64,000 nt of DNA. It comes from Rivularia sp. PCC 7116 (GTDB taxonomy: Bacteria; Cyanobacteriota; Cyanobacteriia; Cyanobacteriales; Nostocaceae). The stretch covers positions 7,163,001-7,227,000 of the forward strand of contig NC_019678.1 in the NCBI RefSeq assembly GCF_000316665.1, given 5' to 3'. Within the stretch, counting starts at the first letter, position 1. Each line of letters starts with the position of its first letter. The notes beneath the pieces are model-generated. The model worked only from the letters and a program-made list of their open reading frames with translations, was not told the origin of the DNA and made no database searches. Shown in pieces: positions 17,732 through 26,648 of this stretch. Made by a program: the position numbers and the translations under genes.

Positions 17732-18427
17732 TTAAATATTACCGTAAACAGGAATTGCTGCTCCTCGAATATCTTGTGCGGTTTCGTCAGCTAGAAAACA
17801 GATGGCTTCAGCTAGAGATTTTGGTTTTACCCATTTATCGCTATCTTCAGTGCCCATCGCTTTCCGATTAGCTTCGGTATCAATTACGCTAGGGAGGACG
17901 CTGTTTGCGGTAATATTAGTACCTTTAGTTTCATCGGCAATAGCTTTAGTTAAAGCTACAACCCCAGCTTTTGAGGCACAGTAAGCAGCTAAGCCACCTA
18001 CAGGTTCTACAGCACCACGAGAACCTATTGTAACAATACGACCGTAGTTATTTTGTAGCATCTTGATCAAACAATACTTACAAGTTAGAAAAGTAGTATT
18101 TAAATTTAAATCAAAATCATTTTTCCAATCTTCAAAACTATACTCATCTGTTTTTCCCATGGAAAAACCACCTACTAGATGAATTAAAACGTCTACCTTC
18201 ACCATCGAATCAACAATGTTTTTTACAGAAGATTCGGACTTTAAATCCGCAGAAACAAATTTCACTCTATTTAAATCGGATGGCGGAATAATTTGCTTTA
18301 AATTTTCTACATCTTCAGGTTTGCGGTAAGGGATTGTAACGAAAGCACCTTGAGCCAAAACTATCGGTGTCACACCTACACCCAGCCCACCGGTAGCTCC
18401 AGTGAGCAAGACTTGTTTATCTTTCAT
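17732..18427 (-). CDS. Short-chain dehydrogenase/reductase
   Basis: 231 residues, a classical-length SDR. The NAD(P)-binding TGATGGLG motif (about 10-17) is followed by the NAG-like VGG segment. A catalytic Ser in IGSRGA precedes the AYCASKAG motif, which gives the Tyr and Lys. The Arg in the PYRKPED loop after the second strand hints at NADP, as inference only. The C-terminus (IRGAAIPVYGNI) is a usual SDR end. The gene stands alone between divergent and convergent neighbours, so the substrate cannot be inferred. Confidence 0.85.
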   Translation of the reverse strand: MKDKQVLLTGATGGLGVGVTPIVLAQGAFVTIPYRKPEDVENLKQIIPPSDLNRVKFVSADLKSESSVKNIVDSMVKVDVLIHLVGGFSMGKTDEYSFEDWKNDFDLNLNTTFLTCKYCLIKMLQNNYGRIVTIGSRGAVEPVGGLAAYCASKAGVVALTKAIADETKGTNITANSVLPSVIDTEANRKAMGTEDSDKWVKPKSLAEAICFLADETAQDIRGAAIPVYGNI

Positions 18428-18674
18428 GAATTATTTTCCCCAAAAGCCTAATTTTAAGATACCGCTTTTTTGCTCCATACATGAGCTTGTACCTATTTTT
18501 GATCGCGGTTACTAACTAGCACACTTTTGGTGTATAGCTGATGAGAAGAAAGAATATTGAGTCGCCTTTGTTAAGTGTAGGTTAAATTAATAATTTCGTT
18601 GTCGGATACTGGCAAAAAATATAACCTGCGTTTATGTTTAATGTAAATCGAGTACTTAGTTAAATTACAAACAA

Positions 18675-19310
18675 GTGGATATCAATAAGTATAAATTCTC
18701 AAATCCAATTTTGAGTTTTATTGCTGGGATTATACTTTTATTATTGTGTTTTCCGCTACGTGCTGAAGCCGACAATCCTAACGGTATCGAGAATAAACCA
18801 GAACCGGGCTGGAGTTTATGGTTAGAACAAGATAAAGCTAAATATGCAGATTTTGATTCTGGCTTCTCGAATATAGAATTGGGAGGATATTTAGAATTTG
18901 AAAACGCTTGCAAAACATCTTCTGGGCTGCCAGAATCTCAAATCGAATATTGGTTTAGACTAAGCAATCGGGTAAATCGTATTGGTACCGGCAAGGTTGA
19001 ATACGCTTGCTGGAATGGAAAGCGTTTTTTGCATACTCATACTAATACTGCTATTAAAAGTAGTGCGGGATTTGTTGATTGTCTGCGCGTTAAATCTCCT
19101 GCTGGTGGTGTACTAATTATGTCTGAGCCAACAAAACAGTCAACACTTTTAAGAGTAATTGCTAATGGTAAAACTGTGAAACCTAGCTATCATCCGGCAA
19201 CAATTAGCTATCAACAAAATCGCAGTTGGGTTAGTTTAAGTTCTCCTGTAGAAGGGTGGGTTTCTGATGGAGCGTTTTTTAGTGAAGGTAATTTAAGTTT
19301 TTGCAATTAA
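18675..19310 (+). CDS. Predicted secreted protein of unknown function
   Basis: 211 residues from a GTG at 18675. Residues 8-30 form a Sec signal peptide (FIAGIILLLLCFPLRAEA) with an AEA cleavage site. The mature part holds four cysteines (in ENACK, YACWNG, VDCLR, SFCN), which suggests two disulfides and a periplasmic or extracellular location. The protein is rich in beta-type segments (LEFENA, WFRLSNRV, VSLSSPVEGW). I do not recognise the family. It has its own promoter region and no obvious operon partner. Confidence 0.7.
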   Translation: MDINKYKFSNPILSFIAGIILLLLCFPLRAEADNPNGIENKPEPGWSLWLEQDKAKYADFDSGFSNIELGGYLEFENACKTSSGLPESQIEYWFRLSNRVNRIGTGKVEYACWNGKRFLHTHTNTAIKSSAGFVDCLRVKSPAGGVLIMSEPTKQSTLLRVIANGKTVKPSYHPATISYQQNRSWVSLSSPVEGWVSDGAFFSEGNLSFCN

Positions 19311-19595
19311 TTTTTGAAATTAATCGGAATCCGGTTTGATTCATGAAAATAATAATTAACAAAGGCGAACGAGAAAATTTAATTAGATGTAACCCCCAAG
19401 AGTAATAAATATTGACATCTAAAACCACAGATTTTTTATGAGAAAATAAATAATTAACATCGCCCATCTTGTGACAGGGGCGCTCGGATAAAAGATGATA
19501 AGCCCGAGTCTACAAATAGGGGGAGCGCAATTTATCAATCGAATCTACTCACAAAGCAAGATAAACTGGGATGGGAATTAATGATTTAATTCTTA
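19311..19595. other. Leader region with mutually exclusive stems upstream of the AbrB-type gene
   Basis: Between the secreted protein and the AbrB-type gene lies a GC-richer island. CTCGG (19483-19487) can pair with CCGAG (19504-19508), while overlapping GCGCTC (19480-19485) can pair with GAGCGC (19523-19528). The two pairings exclude each other, which is the layout of an attenuator or riboswitch, but no known class was recognised and both stems are short. Confidence 0.3.
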
Positions 19596-20771
19596 TTGTC
19601 AATATTTATCTTAATAAATAGCTTCGTGATTTATAAAATTCGATTTTTACAAAAATATGATTCTGAGCAATGGCAGCAGCAGTTAGTTTCCTATATCCCT
19701 CAAATAACAACAATAGCCTCTCAACTAGCTTTAGGAATTTTTGTCGGTTTTATATTTAAATTGTTGCAAATTCCTGTAGGTTGGCTTTTAGGTTCGATGA
19801 TTGGGGGAATTATCTATTCGACTATTCAAGGTAATCCCCAGCCATTGCCAAAATTTTTCATTACTTTAGGTAAAGCTTTTATTGCCCTTGCTACTGCCGC
19901 ACGTTTTTCTTGGGACACTATAAATGTTGCTGCTACTTACGCAGTACCTCTGCTGTTATGCGTATTTATTTCTGGGATTTTAAGCTTATTTCACGGATAT
20001 CTATTATCTCGCTGGTCTGGTATAGATCGGGTTACGGGCTTAGTGGCGTTTATTCCTGGTGCTGCTTCTAGTATTGTCCCCATCGCTGAAGAAATGGGAG
20101 CAGATGCTGTGGCTGTCGCGGTGTTTCAATATTTACGTTTATTATTAGTAGTACTGCTGATACCGAGTGCTGCCGGTTTTTTCTTTCCAGTCGATTTGAA
20201 TGATTCTATATCAACCGCGATCGCAACAACAGCGACAGCAACAAATAATTCTGCGATTCCCTTGTGGTTGAATTTAATCGTATTGGCTGGATGCTGTTTT
20301 GTGGGAGTTTGGGGTGGAAATCGTCTGGGTTTACCTGCCTCTGGGTTTTTAGGTACTTTTTTAATTGGTTTAGCAGTATTTTGGAGTTGCCCCTACGATT
20401 TAGTTGTTCCTCGATGGTTATTTGCTACGGGATTGTTATGTGTAGGGCTTTCGATTGGAGTTAAATTCGATATTAAAACCGCAACTAAGCTTTTAAAAGC
20501 GGTATTAATCGAAATCGTTTTAGTAATTTCGTTGATTCTTTTGTGTCTTGGTGTAGGTTACGAGTTTCATGCATTTACCCATGTTGACATCATTACTTCT
20601 TTATTAGGATTTACTCCAGGGGGATTAGAAGCGATGGTTGCGACTGTAATGCAGTTGGGTGGTGACACGGGTTTAGTATTAGCAATGCAGTTAACGCGAA
20701 TGTTGATTATTATCGCTTTTGGTCCTTGGTTGGTAAATTTTGCGATGAAAACTGCTAAAAGCGAGCAGTGA
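19596..20771 (+). CDS. AbrB-family (PF05145-type) integral membrane protein
   Basis: 391 residues with about ten hydrophobic helices and an internal repeat. The two halves share the GW(L)LGSMIGG/ASGFLGTFLIG and FIPGAASS/FTPGGLEAM elements characteristic of the duplicated membrane family called AbrB or 'putative ammonia monooxygenase' in databases. Neither name is proven; it is probably a transporter. The start is a TTG at 19596, as no ATG fits the first helix. The protein ends Lys-Ser-Glu-Gln-stop, from a gagcagtga repeat-type sequence. A structured leader may lie upstream. Confidence 0.8.
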   Translation: MSIFILINSFVIYKIRFLQKYDSEQWQQQLVSYIPQITTIASQLALGIFVGFIFKLLQIPVGWLLGSMIGGIIYSTIQGNPQPLPKFFITLGKAFIALATAARFSWDTINVAATYAVPLLLCVFISGILSLFHGYLLSRWSGIDRVTGLVAFIPGAASSIVPIAEEMGADAVAVAVFQYLRLLLVVLLIPSAAGFFFPVDLNDSISTAIATTATATNNSAIPLWLNLIVLAGCCFVGVWGGNRLGLPASGFLGTFLIGLAVFWSCPYDLVVPRWLFATGLLCVGLSIGVKFDIKTATKLLKAVLIEIVLVISLILLCLGVGYEFHAFTHVDIITSLLGFTPGGLEAMVATVMQLGGDTGLVLAMQLTRMLIIIAFGPWLVNFAMKTAKSEQ

Positions 20772-21098
20772 GCAGTTGAAATTAACAAGTTGAAATTAGA
20801 AAGCAACATTATTATTATCTCTGTGTTGTTTAACTTTCATTCCTACTAATTACTCGCTACCTTTAAAATGTCTTTGCCCTCTGCTTATGCCAAGCATAGG
20901 TATAATTTCCCTCTACTTTTTCAAAATTTATAAAGCTAGTACCGCTTCGCGGAAGTAAGAAGTAAGAAGTAAGAAGTAAGAAGTAAGAAGTTTGATTTTC
21001 TAAGCTTTTCAGCCATTTTTAATGGTTGGTTTATTTACGCCGTGTTGTACTAGACTGGTGAAAATATATTCTGATTAATGTAAATCACCTTTATCAAA
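20772..21098. other. Intergenic region with a tandem repeat
   Basis: About 330 bp separate the AbrB-type gene from the ethylene-receptor-like kinase. The first part is repeat-derived (agcagttgaaattaacaagttg...), and a perfect heptamer array lies at 20952-20990. The last 100 bp before the kinase are AT-rich and presumably hold its promoter. No gene is seen. Confidence 0.6.
20952..20990. repeat. STRR, unit gaagtaa (5.6 copies)
   Basis: Exact tandem copies of the heptamer gaagtaa lie 108 bp before the ethylene-receptor-like kinase. Confidence 0.95.
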
Positions 21099-22391
21099 AT
21101 GCTATCTACTATATTTATTCCTCACGGACATTGTTATTTATGGAAAACTGGGTTAGTTTCTCTGCATCTAATTTCAGATTCTTTGATTACAGTTGCTTAT
21201 TTTTTAATTCCTATGATGCTTGTTTATATAGTTAATAAACGAGATGATGTCCCTTTTGATTGGATATTTCTTTGTTTTGGTGCTTTCATTATTTTGTGTG
21301 GATTTACACATTTAGCGGAAGTTTGGACTTTATGGCATCCGAATTATTGGGTTTCTGGTTGGTTGAAGGCTTCGACTGCGGCAATTTCTTTAGGTACAGC
21401 GATTTTACTTTTTTGGTTAACCCCAAAGTTAGTTGCAATTCCTAATGTTCCAAAGTTGGAAGCATTAAATATAGCTTTAGAAACAGAAATTATTGAAAGA
21501 AAACAGATAGAAACAAAGTTAAGTTTGCAAACTCAGCATTTAGAAGAAACTTTATTAGAACTTCAGCGAACTCAAGCTCAGATGATTCATACGGAGAAAA
21601 TGTCTGGGTTGGGACAAATGGTAGCGGGAGTTGCTCACGAAATCAATAATCCAGTTAGCTTTGTTTATAGTAATCTTGTTCCTGCAAGAGAATATGCTCG
21701 CGATTTTATCGAATTATTAGAACTTTACCAGCAAGAATATTCTCAACCTCTTCCCAAAATTGAAGAGAAAATAGAAGAAATAGAATTAGATTTTATTAAA
21801 GAAGATTTTATAAAATTACTCGATTCAATGCAGGTAGGAACCGAGCGTATTTATAAAATCGTTTTATCGCTGCGTAATTTTTCTCGTCTGGATGAAGCTG
21901 AATTTAAACGAGTTGATATTCATGAAGGTATTGATAGTACTTTGATGATTTTAGGGAATCAATTAAAAGCAAATGTAGAACATTCTGAAATCCAAGTTAT
22001 TAAAGAATATGCTCATATTCCTAATGTGGAATGCTATCCCAGTCAGCTAAATCAGGTATTTATGAATATTATTGCTAATGCTATCGATGCTTTTGAAGAA
22101 AAGCCAGATAATCAAAAACAGAAGCAAAATAAAATTATGATTTCTACTCATCAAGTTGATAATAATTATATAAAAATCATTATTGCTGATAATGCTTGCG
22201 GCATTCCTCCTGAAATACATGGAAAAGTATTTGACCCATTTTTCACAACTAAACAAGTAGGAAAAGGTACGGGTTTGGGTTTGTCCATTAGCTATGAAAT
22301 TGTTACAGATAAACATGGTGGAAAATTATCTTTTGATTCTACTCCTTCGGAAGGAACGAAATTTGTGATTGAAATTCCTATTAAGCATTAG
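21099..22391 (+). CDS. Ethylene-receptor-like histidine kinase
   Basis: 430 residues. The first 125 contain three membrane helices closely resembling the ethylene-binding domain of plant ETR1 and Synechocystis Slr1212. The key residues fall in ETR1 spacing with an offset of two: Asp27, Tyr34, Pro38, Cys67 and His71 (ETR1 D25, Y32, P36, C65, H69), the last two within LCGFTH, the copper ligands. A short coiled-coil (about 130-165) leads directly to a HisKA domain (His180 in GVAHEINNP) and a full HATPase with N, G1 and G2 boxes. The PAS and GAF domains of Slr1212 are absent and no response regulator is adjacent. Copper-dependent ethylene sensing is inferred, not shown. Confidence 0.9.
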   Translation: MLSTIFIPHGHCYLWKTGLVSLHLISDSLITVAYFLIPMMLVYIVNKRDDVPFDWIFLCFGAFIILCGFTHLAEVWTLWHPNYWVSGWLKASTAAISLGTAILLFWLTPKLVAIPNVPKLEALNIALETEIIERKQIETKLSLQTQHLEETLLELQRTQAQMIHTEKMSGLGQMVAGVAHEINNPVSFVYSNLVPAREYARDFIELLELYQQEYSQPLPKIEEKIEEIELDFIKEDFIKLLDSMQVGTERIYKIVLSLRNFSRLDEAEFKRVDIHEGIDSTLMILGNQLKANVEHSEIQVIKEYAHIPNVECYPSQLNQVFMNIIANAIDAFEEKPDNQKQKQNKIMISTHQVDNNYIKIIIADNACGIPPEIHGKVFDPFFTTKQVGKGTGLGLSISYEIVTDKHGGKLSFDSTPSEGTKFVIEIPIKH

Positions 22392-22701
22392 GAAATAGTG
22401 GAAAGTGCGGTTTTGGGGGTTTCCACGCCAGTTACAACAACGCAAGAAACCCGCGCAACAGACTGGCTGCCCAAGAGTCCAAGAGTAACTTTTCAAGCTA
22501 GAGAAAAAAATTAATTTATAAATAAGCTTGGTATTTAGGCAATATTAAATTGCTGGGTTTTACTTAAGTAAATTTACTTTTTAGAAGAATTAATTAATAG
22601 CGAAATCACAATTACGAAATTGGTAATAGTTTATAAATTCGATGCTGATCTGGGAACAATAAACTTAACTTTGATAAATCAATATAGTTTTAATAATTTC
22701 C
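22392..22701. other. Intergenic region between two kinase genes
   Basis: The first 100 bp hold a hairpin and the widespread cyanobacterial intergenic sequence around gtttccacgccagttacaacaa. The rest is AT-rich, presumably with the promoter of the four-GAF kinase. No gene is seen. Confidence 0.6.
22398..22426 (+). terminator. Hairpin just after the ethylene-receptor-like kinase
   Basis: GTGGAAA and TTTCCAC form a perfect 7-bp stem starting 7 bp after the stop codon. There is no T-tract after it, so it may be a dispersed repeat rather than a true terminator. Confidence 0.35.
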
Positions 22702-25700
22702 ATGACAGAAAGCATCCACCATTCAACATATATATCTGCTGGAGAATGCCAACAGCAGTTGGAGCGCAATAGGCAGTATCAAAAGTTGCTTAACCGCATT
22801 CTCAGTAGAATACGTGTATCGGTAAATTTAGAATCTCTTTGTTCCGATACTAGTCAAGATATTTGCTGGCTTTTAGGTATTGAAAGAGTTGCAATTTATA
22901 AATTTAACGAAGACTGGAGTGGAAGCTTTGTTGATAATTTCGGGTTTGCACGCACTCCTTGGAATGATATTCGCACTTTTGGAAAAAACTTGGTTTGGGA
23001 AGATACCCATTTACAAGAAACTAAGGGTGGAAGGTATATAAAAAATGAACCTTATGCTGTAGAAGACATTTACGCTGGGGGGCATTCTCGCTGTCATATA
23101 GAAGCACTCGAACAATTTCAGATTCGCGCTTATGCTATTACACCTATTTTTGTCGGTACTAAAATATGGGGTTTGTTAGCTGCCTACCAACATTCTCAAC
23201 CCCGTCATTGGTTAGCTGATGAAGTCGAATTTTTACATCAAGCTGGTAGCCATTTAGGAATAGCCATGCAGCAGGCTGAAACTTTCGCACGGGGAGAGCA
23301 ACAAACTAGAGAATTACAAAATTCTGTTGTACGTCAGCGCGCTTTGATGGAAGTAGTAGGTAATATTCGCTCATCTTTGGATACTCAATTTATCTTTGAT
23401 ACCACCTGTAAAGAACTTTGCAAGCTGCTAAATTTGGAAAGAGCGGCGATTTTTCAATTTAATCAAGACTGGAGTGGTGAATTTATTAGCCATTTTGGTA
23501 CGGTGGAATCTGAATGGGGAACTACCAATCCTTTTGGTAAGAATTTAGTTTGGCAAGATACTCATTTACAAGAAACTAAAGGTGGACGTTACCGTAATAA
23601 TGAAAGCTTTGCGGTTAATGATATTTACGAAGCGGGACATGCTCGCTGTCATCTAGATATTTTAGAACAATTTAAAATTCGGGCTTATGCTCTAGTACCA
23701 ATTTTTATTGGTCCGAAATTATGGGGTTTGTTGGCAGCTTATCAGCATTCCTCGCCACGCCAATGGCTTGATTATGAAGTAGAATTTTTGTCTCAGGTAG
23801 GCGGGCAGCTTGGGGTTGCAATTCAACAAGCGGAATTTTTGCAGCAGTCAAAACAACAGGCGATCGCCCTAGAAAAATCCATTGCACGACAGCGGACTTT
23901 AACGGATGTCGTCACAAAAATTCGCTCTTTTTCTAATACCGATTTAATTTTAGAAACCACCTGTCAGGAAGTTTGTAAACTGCTGCAAGTGGAAAGAGTT
24001 GGTGTTTATCGGTTTAATGCTGATTGGAGTGGCGAATTTGTCAGCAATTTTGGTATTCGGGAAGTTAGTTGGGCTAATGTCAATCCTTTTGGAAAAGATT
24101 TGTATTGGCAAGATACTCATTTACAAGAAACTAAAGGCGGCAGGTATCGTCACAACGAAAGTTTTGCGGTTAACGATATTTATCAAGCTGGGCATGTACG
24201 CTGTCATTTAGATATTTTAGAACAGTTCAAAATCCGTGCTTATGCTTTAACTCCGATTTTTGTCGGACAAAAGTTATGGGGTTTATTAGCAGCTTATCAA
24301 CATACGGCACCGCGTCAGTGGCAAAACTTGGAAGTAGAGTTTTTAGCTCAAGTTGCCAATCAATTAGGGGTAGCAATTCAAAGTGCGGATTTACTTTCAC
24401 AGACTCAATCTCGGGCTGACGAACAACGTCAATATGCACAACAGCAGCAAATTTTATTTGATGTAGTTGCCAAGATTCGGGAATCTCTCGATTTAGAAAC
24501 TATTTTTAAAACAACCGCTCAAGAAATTAGACGCAGTATTAGAGCCGATAGAGTTGCTGTTTTTCGTTTTAACGAAAGCGATAAATATCAAAAAGGTAAA
24601 TTTATTGCAGAAGATGTATTAAGTGAATTTAAACCGGCTAACGGTACTTTATTTGAAGACTACTGTTTTGGTGAAAATTACGTTCCTGAGTATACTCAAG
24701 GAAAAGTTCTTACTATTCCTAATATTTACAAAGCTGGTTACGATAATTGCTATATAGAAAGCTTAGAAAACTTACAAATCAAAGCATATATTCTCATTCC
24801 GTTGATGCAAGGTACAAAATTATGGGGGCTTTTATGCGTTCATCAATGCAGTCGTTATCGCAATTGGAAAGACGAGGAAATTAAATTTGCGACACAGGTT
24901 GCAGCCCAGTTAAGCGTGGCTTTGAGGCAAGCAAATTTATTAGGAAAAACCCGCGAACAAGCCGAACAGCTAACTCAAACTTTGAAAGACTTACAAAAGG
25001 CTCAGATTCAAATGATTCAATCTGAGAAAATGGCTTCTTTAGGGCAGTTAGTCGCTGGTATTGCTCACGAAATTAATAACCCAGTTGGTTTTATTCACGG
25101 CAATTTACAACACGCCGACCAATATACTAAAGAATTAATTAAATGCTTGAAGCTTTATCAGGAAAATTATCCCCAACCAGCATCCGAAATTCAAGAATAT
25201 TTAAAAGAAGCAGAGATTGAATTCTTATTTGAAGATATTCCCAACTTATTTCAATCAATGCAGGTAGGAACTGATAGAATCCGCGAAATTGTTTTGTCTT
25301 TACGCAATTTTTCACGTCTGGATGAAGCTGAGGTCAAAGAAGTTGATGTTCATGACGGTATTGATAGTACTTTAATGATTCTCCAAAATCGACTCAAGCC
25401 AGAATTGAATACGGTACAGATAAAAATCGTTAAAGATTACGAAGTACTACCAAAAGTAAATTGTTATCCAGGACCATTAAATCAAGTATTTATGAATTTA
25501 CTTACAAATGCTATAGATGCTTTAGAAGAATATAACAAGCAGCGTACACCCCAAGATGTAAAAACTAATCCCAGCATTATCAATATATCAACATCAGCTA
25601 TCGATAAAGATTGGATAACTGTTGCAATTGCAGATAATGGTCCCGGTATACCGACAGAAATTCAAGACCAAATATTTAACCCATTTTTTACTACTAAACC

Positions 25701-25839
25701 AGTAGGAAAAGGTACGGGTTTGGGACTTTCAATTAGCTATCAAATTATCACCGAAAAGCATGGAGGTAAGCTATATTTTCATTCAACACCTGGTAGAGGA
25801 GCCGAGTTTGTAGTGGAAATTCCGGTTAAGAAAAAATAA
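22702..25839 (+). CDS. Histidine kinase with four tandem GAF domains
   Basis: 1045 soluble residues. Four GAF domains occur at a regular pitch, followed by HisKA (His789 in GIAHEINNP) and HATPase. GAF1-3 are close copies with DWSG, DTHLQETKGGRY and a Cys-His pair at C131-H132, C316-H317 and C501-H502; GAF4 has Cys683-Tyr684. The spacing of the cysteines is 185, 185 and 182 residues. The motifs DWSG(E), (R)CH..LEQF.IRAY and LWGLLA are related to cyanobacteriochrome and phytochrome GAF domains, where that Cys binds a bilin, but the AYQHS ending differs from the usual AHQC. Bilin binding is possible but unproven. The transmitter is very similar to the kinases at 21099 and 53330. Confidence 0.9.
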   Translation: MTESIHHSTYISAGECQQQLERNRQYQKLLNRILSRIRVSVNLESLCSDTSQDICWLLGIERVAIYKFNEDWSGSFVDNFGFARTPWNDIRTFGKNLVWEDTHLQETKGGRYIKNEPYAVEDIYAGGHSRCHIEALEQFQIRAYAITPIFVGTKIWGLLAAYQHSQPRHWLADEVEFLHQAGSHLGIAMQQAETFARGEQQTRELQNSVVRQRALMEVVGNIRSSLDTQFIFDTTCKELCKLLNLERAAIFQFNQDWSGEFISHFGTVESEWGTTNPFGKNLVWQDTHLQETKGGRYRNNESFAVNDIYEAGHARCHLDILEQFKIRAYALVPIFIGPKLWGLLAAYQHSSPRQWLDYEVEFLSQVGGQLGVAIQQAEFLQQSKQQAIALEKSIARQRTLTDVVTKIRSFSNTDLILETTCQEVCKLLQVERVGVYRFNADWSGEFVSNFGIREVSWANVNPFGKDLYWQDTHLQETKGGRYRHNESFAVNDIYQAGHVRCHLDILEQFKIRAYALTPIFVGQKLWGLLAAYQHTAPRQWQNLEVEFLAQVANQLGVAIQSADLLSQTQSRADEQRQYAQQQQILFDVVAKIRESLDLETIFKTTAQEIRRSIRADRVAVFRFNESDKYQKGKFIAEDVLSEFKPANGTLFEDYCFGENYVPEYTQGKVLTIPNIYKAGYDNCYIESLENLQIKAYILIPLMQGTKLWGLLCVHQCSRYRNWKDEEIKFATQVAAQLSVALRQANLLGKTREQAEQLTQTLKDLQKAQIQMIQSEKMASLGQLVAGIAHEINNPVGFIHGNLQHADQYTKELIKCLKLYQENYPQPASEIQEYLKEAEIEFLFEDIPNLFQSMQVGTDRIREIVLSLRNFSRLDEAEVKEVDVHDGIDSTLMILQNRLKPELNTVQIKIVKDYEVLPKVNCYPGPLNQVFMNLLTNAIDALEEYNKQRTPQDVKTNPSIINISTSAIDKDWITVAIADNGPGIPTEIQDQIFNPFFTTKPVGKGTGLGLSISYQIITEKHGGKLYFHSTPGRGAEFVVEIPVKKK

Positions 25840-25975
25840 ATAAGCCACAGGGCATTGTTGAGCACTAGGTTGGGCTAGACAGGAAAATCTTCTTCCTGTC
25901 GTAACCCAGGATTAAACATAAACGAGAAAACCCATTCCTAATATTGATTAAAGATAATTTTGGCTCGAATTTGGA

Positions 25976-26599
25976 TTATCCCTTATTTAACGGTAGGGGA
26001 ATAGTTGACTTTACAGATTCGCGCTCGTGCAATAGATTAAACCAATTAGCAATTTTGGGATACTCTACAAGCCAATCTTCATTTAAGCGAAAGCTATAAT
26101 AACCGAAGGAACATAATGCAGCTATATCTGCTGCGTTCCACGTATCATTTCCTGATAAGTATTTAGTTTGAGTTAATTGTTGCTCAAAAACTGTTGCCAG
26201 ACGATGAATTGAATTTTCTAATCTAGTTCGATAAGGATTTGGCACTTGATTATTTTTAAAATTTAGTATCCACAAATTGATAATATTATCGCCTAAATTA
26301 TCTGCTAATTCTTCCCATTTTCTACACTTTAGCTTTTCTCCAGGATTGCTAGGGTAAAAACTAGGTTCTGGATAAGTTTCATCTATATATTCTGCAATTA
26401 ATGTAGAATCCCAAATTACGGTACCATCTTGCTCGACAAATACGGGCACTTTTCCAATGGGAGATATGCTTAAAAATTCAGCAGATTTATCCATTAAATT
26501 AACTTCTTTTAGTTCGTAATCTAGGTTTTTTTCTGCTAGCAGAATGCGAATTTTGCGAGAAAAGTTTGATTGCTGGTGATAGTACAATATTCTATTCAT
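25976..26599 (-). CDS. Glutathione S-transferase family protein
   Basis: 207 residues with the thioredoxin-like N-terminal GST domain (LYYHQQSNFSRKIRILLAEK; Ser13 is a candidate glutathione-activating residue). The cis-Pro appears in GKVPVF, and (W)DSTLIAEYIDE contacts glutathione. An all-helical C-terminal domain follows, with the AADIAALCSFGY N-capping motif. It is cytoplasmic. It is the second gene after the Rieske oxygenase, with a 49-bp gap and the same strand, so the two are probably co-transcribed, and glutathione conjugation or isomerisation may act on the oxygenase product. Substrate unknown. Confidence 0.88.
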   Translation of the reverse strand: MNRILYYHQQSNFSRKIRILLAEKNLDYELKEVNLMDKSAEFLSISPIGKVPVFVEQDGTVIWDSTLIAEYIDETYPEPSFYPSNPGEKLKCRKWEELADNLGDNIINLWILNFKNNQVPNPYRTRLENSIHRLATVFEQQLTQTKYLSGNDTWNAADIAALCSFGYYSFRLNEDWLVEYPKIANWFNLLHERESVKSTIPLPLNKG

Positions 26600-26648
26600 G
26601 AGATTTTTGGTTAGAGAAAATGGAATAAATTTTTGAAAGCTAATATTG

